A stretch of 64,000 bases of DNA. It comes from Yamagishiella unicocca. Its lineage: Eukaryota > Chlorophyta > Chlorophyceae > Chlamydomonadales > Volvocaceae. Positions 62,600 through 64,000 of the stretch are shown one piece after another. The translations under genes were made by a program, and so were the position numbers. Below the pieces are notes generated by a model, which did no database searches, had not been told where the DNA came from, and saw only the letters and a program-made list of their open reading frames with translations. The stretch is taken from contig BDSL01000198.1 in NCBI GenBank assembly GCA_003116995.1, forward strand, positions 1-64,000. The letters run 5' to 3'. Position 1 is the first letter of the stretch, and every line of letters begins with the position of its first letter.

Positions 62600-64000
62600 G
62601 ACGGGCCAATCGGCAAGCATCGGCTTCTCCGGCAACCTTCGATCGGCCTCGCTCTTGGGCACGCAGCTTAACGGTAGCAAGAACTAGGTGAAAGGAACGT
62701 CCCCACTGAAATTCGCCTCTGGGGATCGCCGCACGAGGACGTCCGGGCCAATCGGCAAGCATCGGCTTCTCCGGCAACCTTCGATTGCCTCGCTCTTGGG
62801 CACGCAGCTTAACGGTAGCAATAACTAGGTGAAAGGAACGTCCCCACTGAAATTCGCCTCTCGGGATCGCCGCAGGAGGACGTCGGGGCCAATCGGCAAG
62901 CATCGGCTTCTCCGGCAACCTTCGATCGGCCTCACTCTTGGGCACGCAGCTTAACGGTAGCAAGAACTAGGTGAAAGGAACGTCCCCACTGAAATTCGCC
63001 TCTCGGGATCGCCGCAGGAGGACGTCGGGGCCAATCGGCAAGCATCGGCTTCTCCGGCAACCTTCGATCGGCCTCGCTCTTGGGCACGCAGCTTAACGGT
63101 AGCAAGAAATAGGTGAAAGGAACGTCCCCACCGAAATTCGCCTCTGGGGATCGCTGCACGAGGACGTCAGGGCCAATCGGCAAGCATCGGCTTCTCCGGC
63201 AACCTTCGATCGGCCTCACTCTTGGGCACGCAGCTTAACGGTAGCAAGAACTAGGTGAAGGAACGTCCCCACTGAAATTCGCCTCTCGGGATCGCCGCAG
63301 GAGGACGTCGGGCCAATCGGCAAGCATCGGCTTCTCCGGCAACCTTCGATCGGCCTCGCTCTTGGGCACGCAGCTTAACGGTAGCAAGAAATAGGTGAAA
63401 GGAACGTCCCCACCGAAATTCGCCTCTGGGGATCGCTGCACGAGGACGTCAGGGCCAATCGGCAAGCATCGGCTTCTCCGGCAACCTTCGATCGGCCTCA
63501 CTCTTGGGCACGCAGCTTAACGGTAGCAAGAAATAGGTGAAAGGAACGTCCCCACCGAATTCGCTTCTGGGATCGCCGCACGAGGACGTCAGGGCCAATC
63601 GCAAGCATCGGCTTCTCCGGCAACCTTCGATCGGCCTCACTCTTGGGCACGCAGCTTAACGGTAGCAATAACTAGGTGAAAGGAACGTCCCCACTGAAAT
63701 TCGCCTCTGGGGATCGCCGCACGAGGACGTCAGGGCCAATCGGCAAGCATCGGCTTCTCCGGCAACCTTCGATCGGCCTCGCTCTTGGGCGCGCAGCTTA
63801 ACGGTAGCAATAAATAGGTGAAAGGAACGTCTCACCGAAGTTCGCCTCTGGGGATCGCCGCACGAGGACGTCAGGGCCAATCGGCAAGCATCGGCTTCTC
63901 CGGCAACCTTCGATCGGCCTCGCTCTTGGGCACGCAGCTTAACGGTAGCAATAACTAGGTGAAAGGAACGTCTCCACCGAAGTTCGCCTCTGGGGATCGC
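62600..64000. repeat. 142-bp satellite array, truncated by the window edge
   Basis: The landmark cggcaagcatcggcttctcc begins at about 62611, 62753, 62893 and 63036, and about ten units fit before the end. Units differ by small substitutions (ctggggatc or ctcgggatc, aagaactagg or aataaatagg) and single-base deletions. The array continues beyond the window. Confidence 0.97.

Overview
The window looks like nuclear DNA of a volvocine (Chlamydomonas-like) green alga. The basis is GC-rich coding sequence, short GT-AG introns with GTGAG/GTACG-type donors, TGTAA polyadenylation signals, Ala/Gly/Pro-rich insertions inside conserved domains, and abundant satellite and minisatellite DNA. This assignment is inference from style and gene content; no organism-specific marker was searched. 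All gene models were spliced by eye. Exon phases agree across every junction used, but no transcript data were available.

Layout. (1) 1-16540: a ~177-bp satellite (about 93 units), open at the left edge and more diverged to the right, followed by a transposon-like remnant and broken inverted satellite monomers (to ~17.5 kb). (2) 17746-20039, minus: a SprT/Spartan-like zinc metallopeptidase, seven exons, 5' end unresolved. (3) 22251-24180, plus: a small protein with a SAM-like domain and an EF-hand. (4) 26766-47544, minus: a complete Piezo mechanosensitive channel gene of 32 exons, predicted at about 3,972 residues. It has the PF-x2-E-x6-W motif, the cap, the inner helix and the C-terminal domain. 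Several of its introns carry tandem repeats, two of them starting exactly at the 5' splice site. (5) 48976-50761, plus: a secreted Ser/Gly/Ala-rich protein ending in a LysM-like module, with transposon-like pieces in two introns. (6) 50.8-64 kb: repeat-rich DNA with segmental duplications (52.8-55.3 kb), two related 43-bp minisatellites (56.3-57.4 and 61.8-62.4 kb), a broken multi-exon gene (57.8-59.5 kb), a ~1.4-kb inverted repeat (59.4-60.8 kb) and a 142-bp satellite running off the right edge.

Gene relations. The SprT-like and SAM/EF-hand genes diverge, SAM/EF-hand and Piezo converge, and Piezo and the LysM gene diverge. Piezo opens a Ca2+-permeable pore and the converging neighbour has one EF-hand, so a shared calcium theme is possible, but the window gives no direct evidence of co-function.
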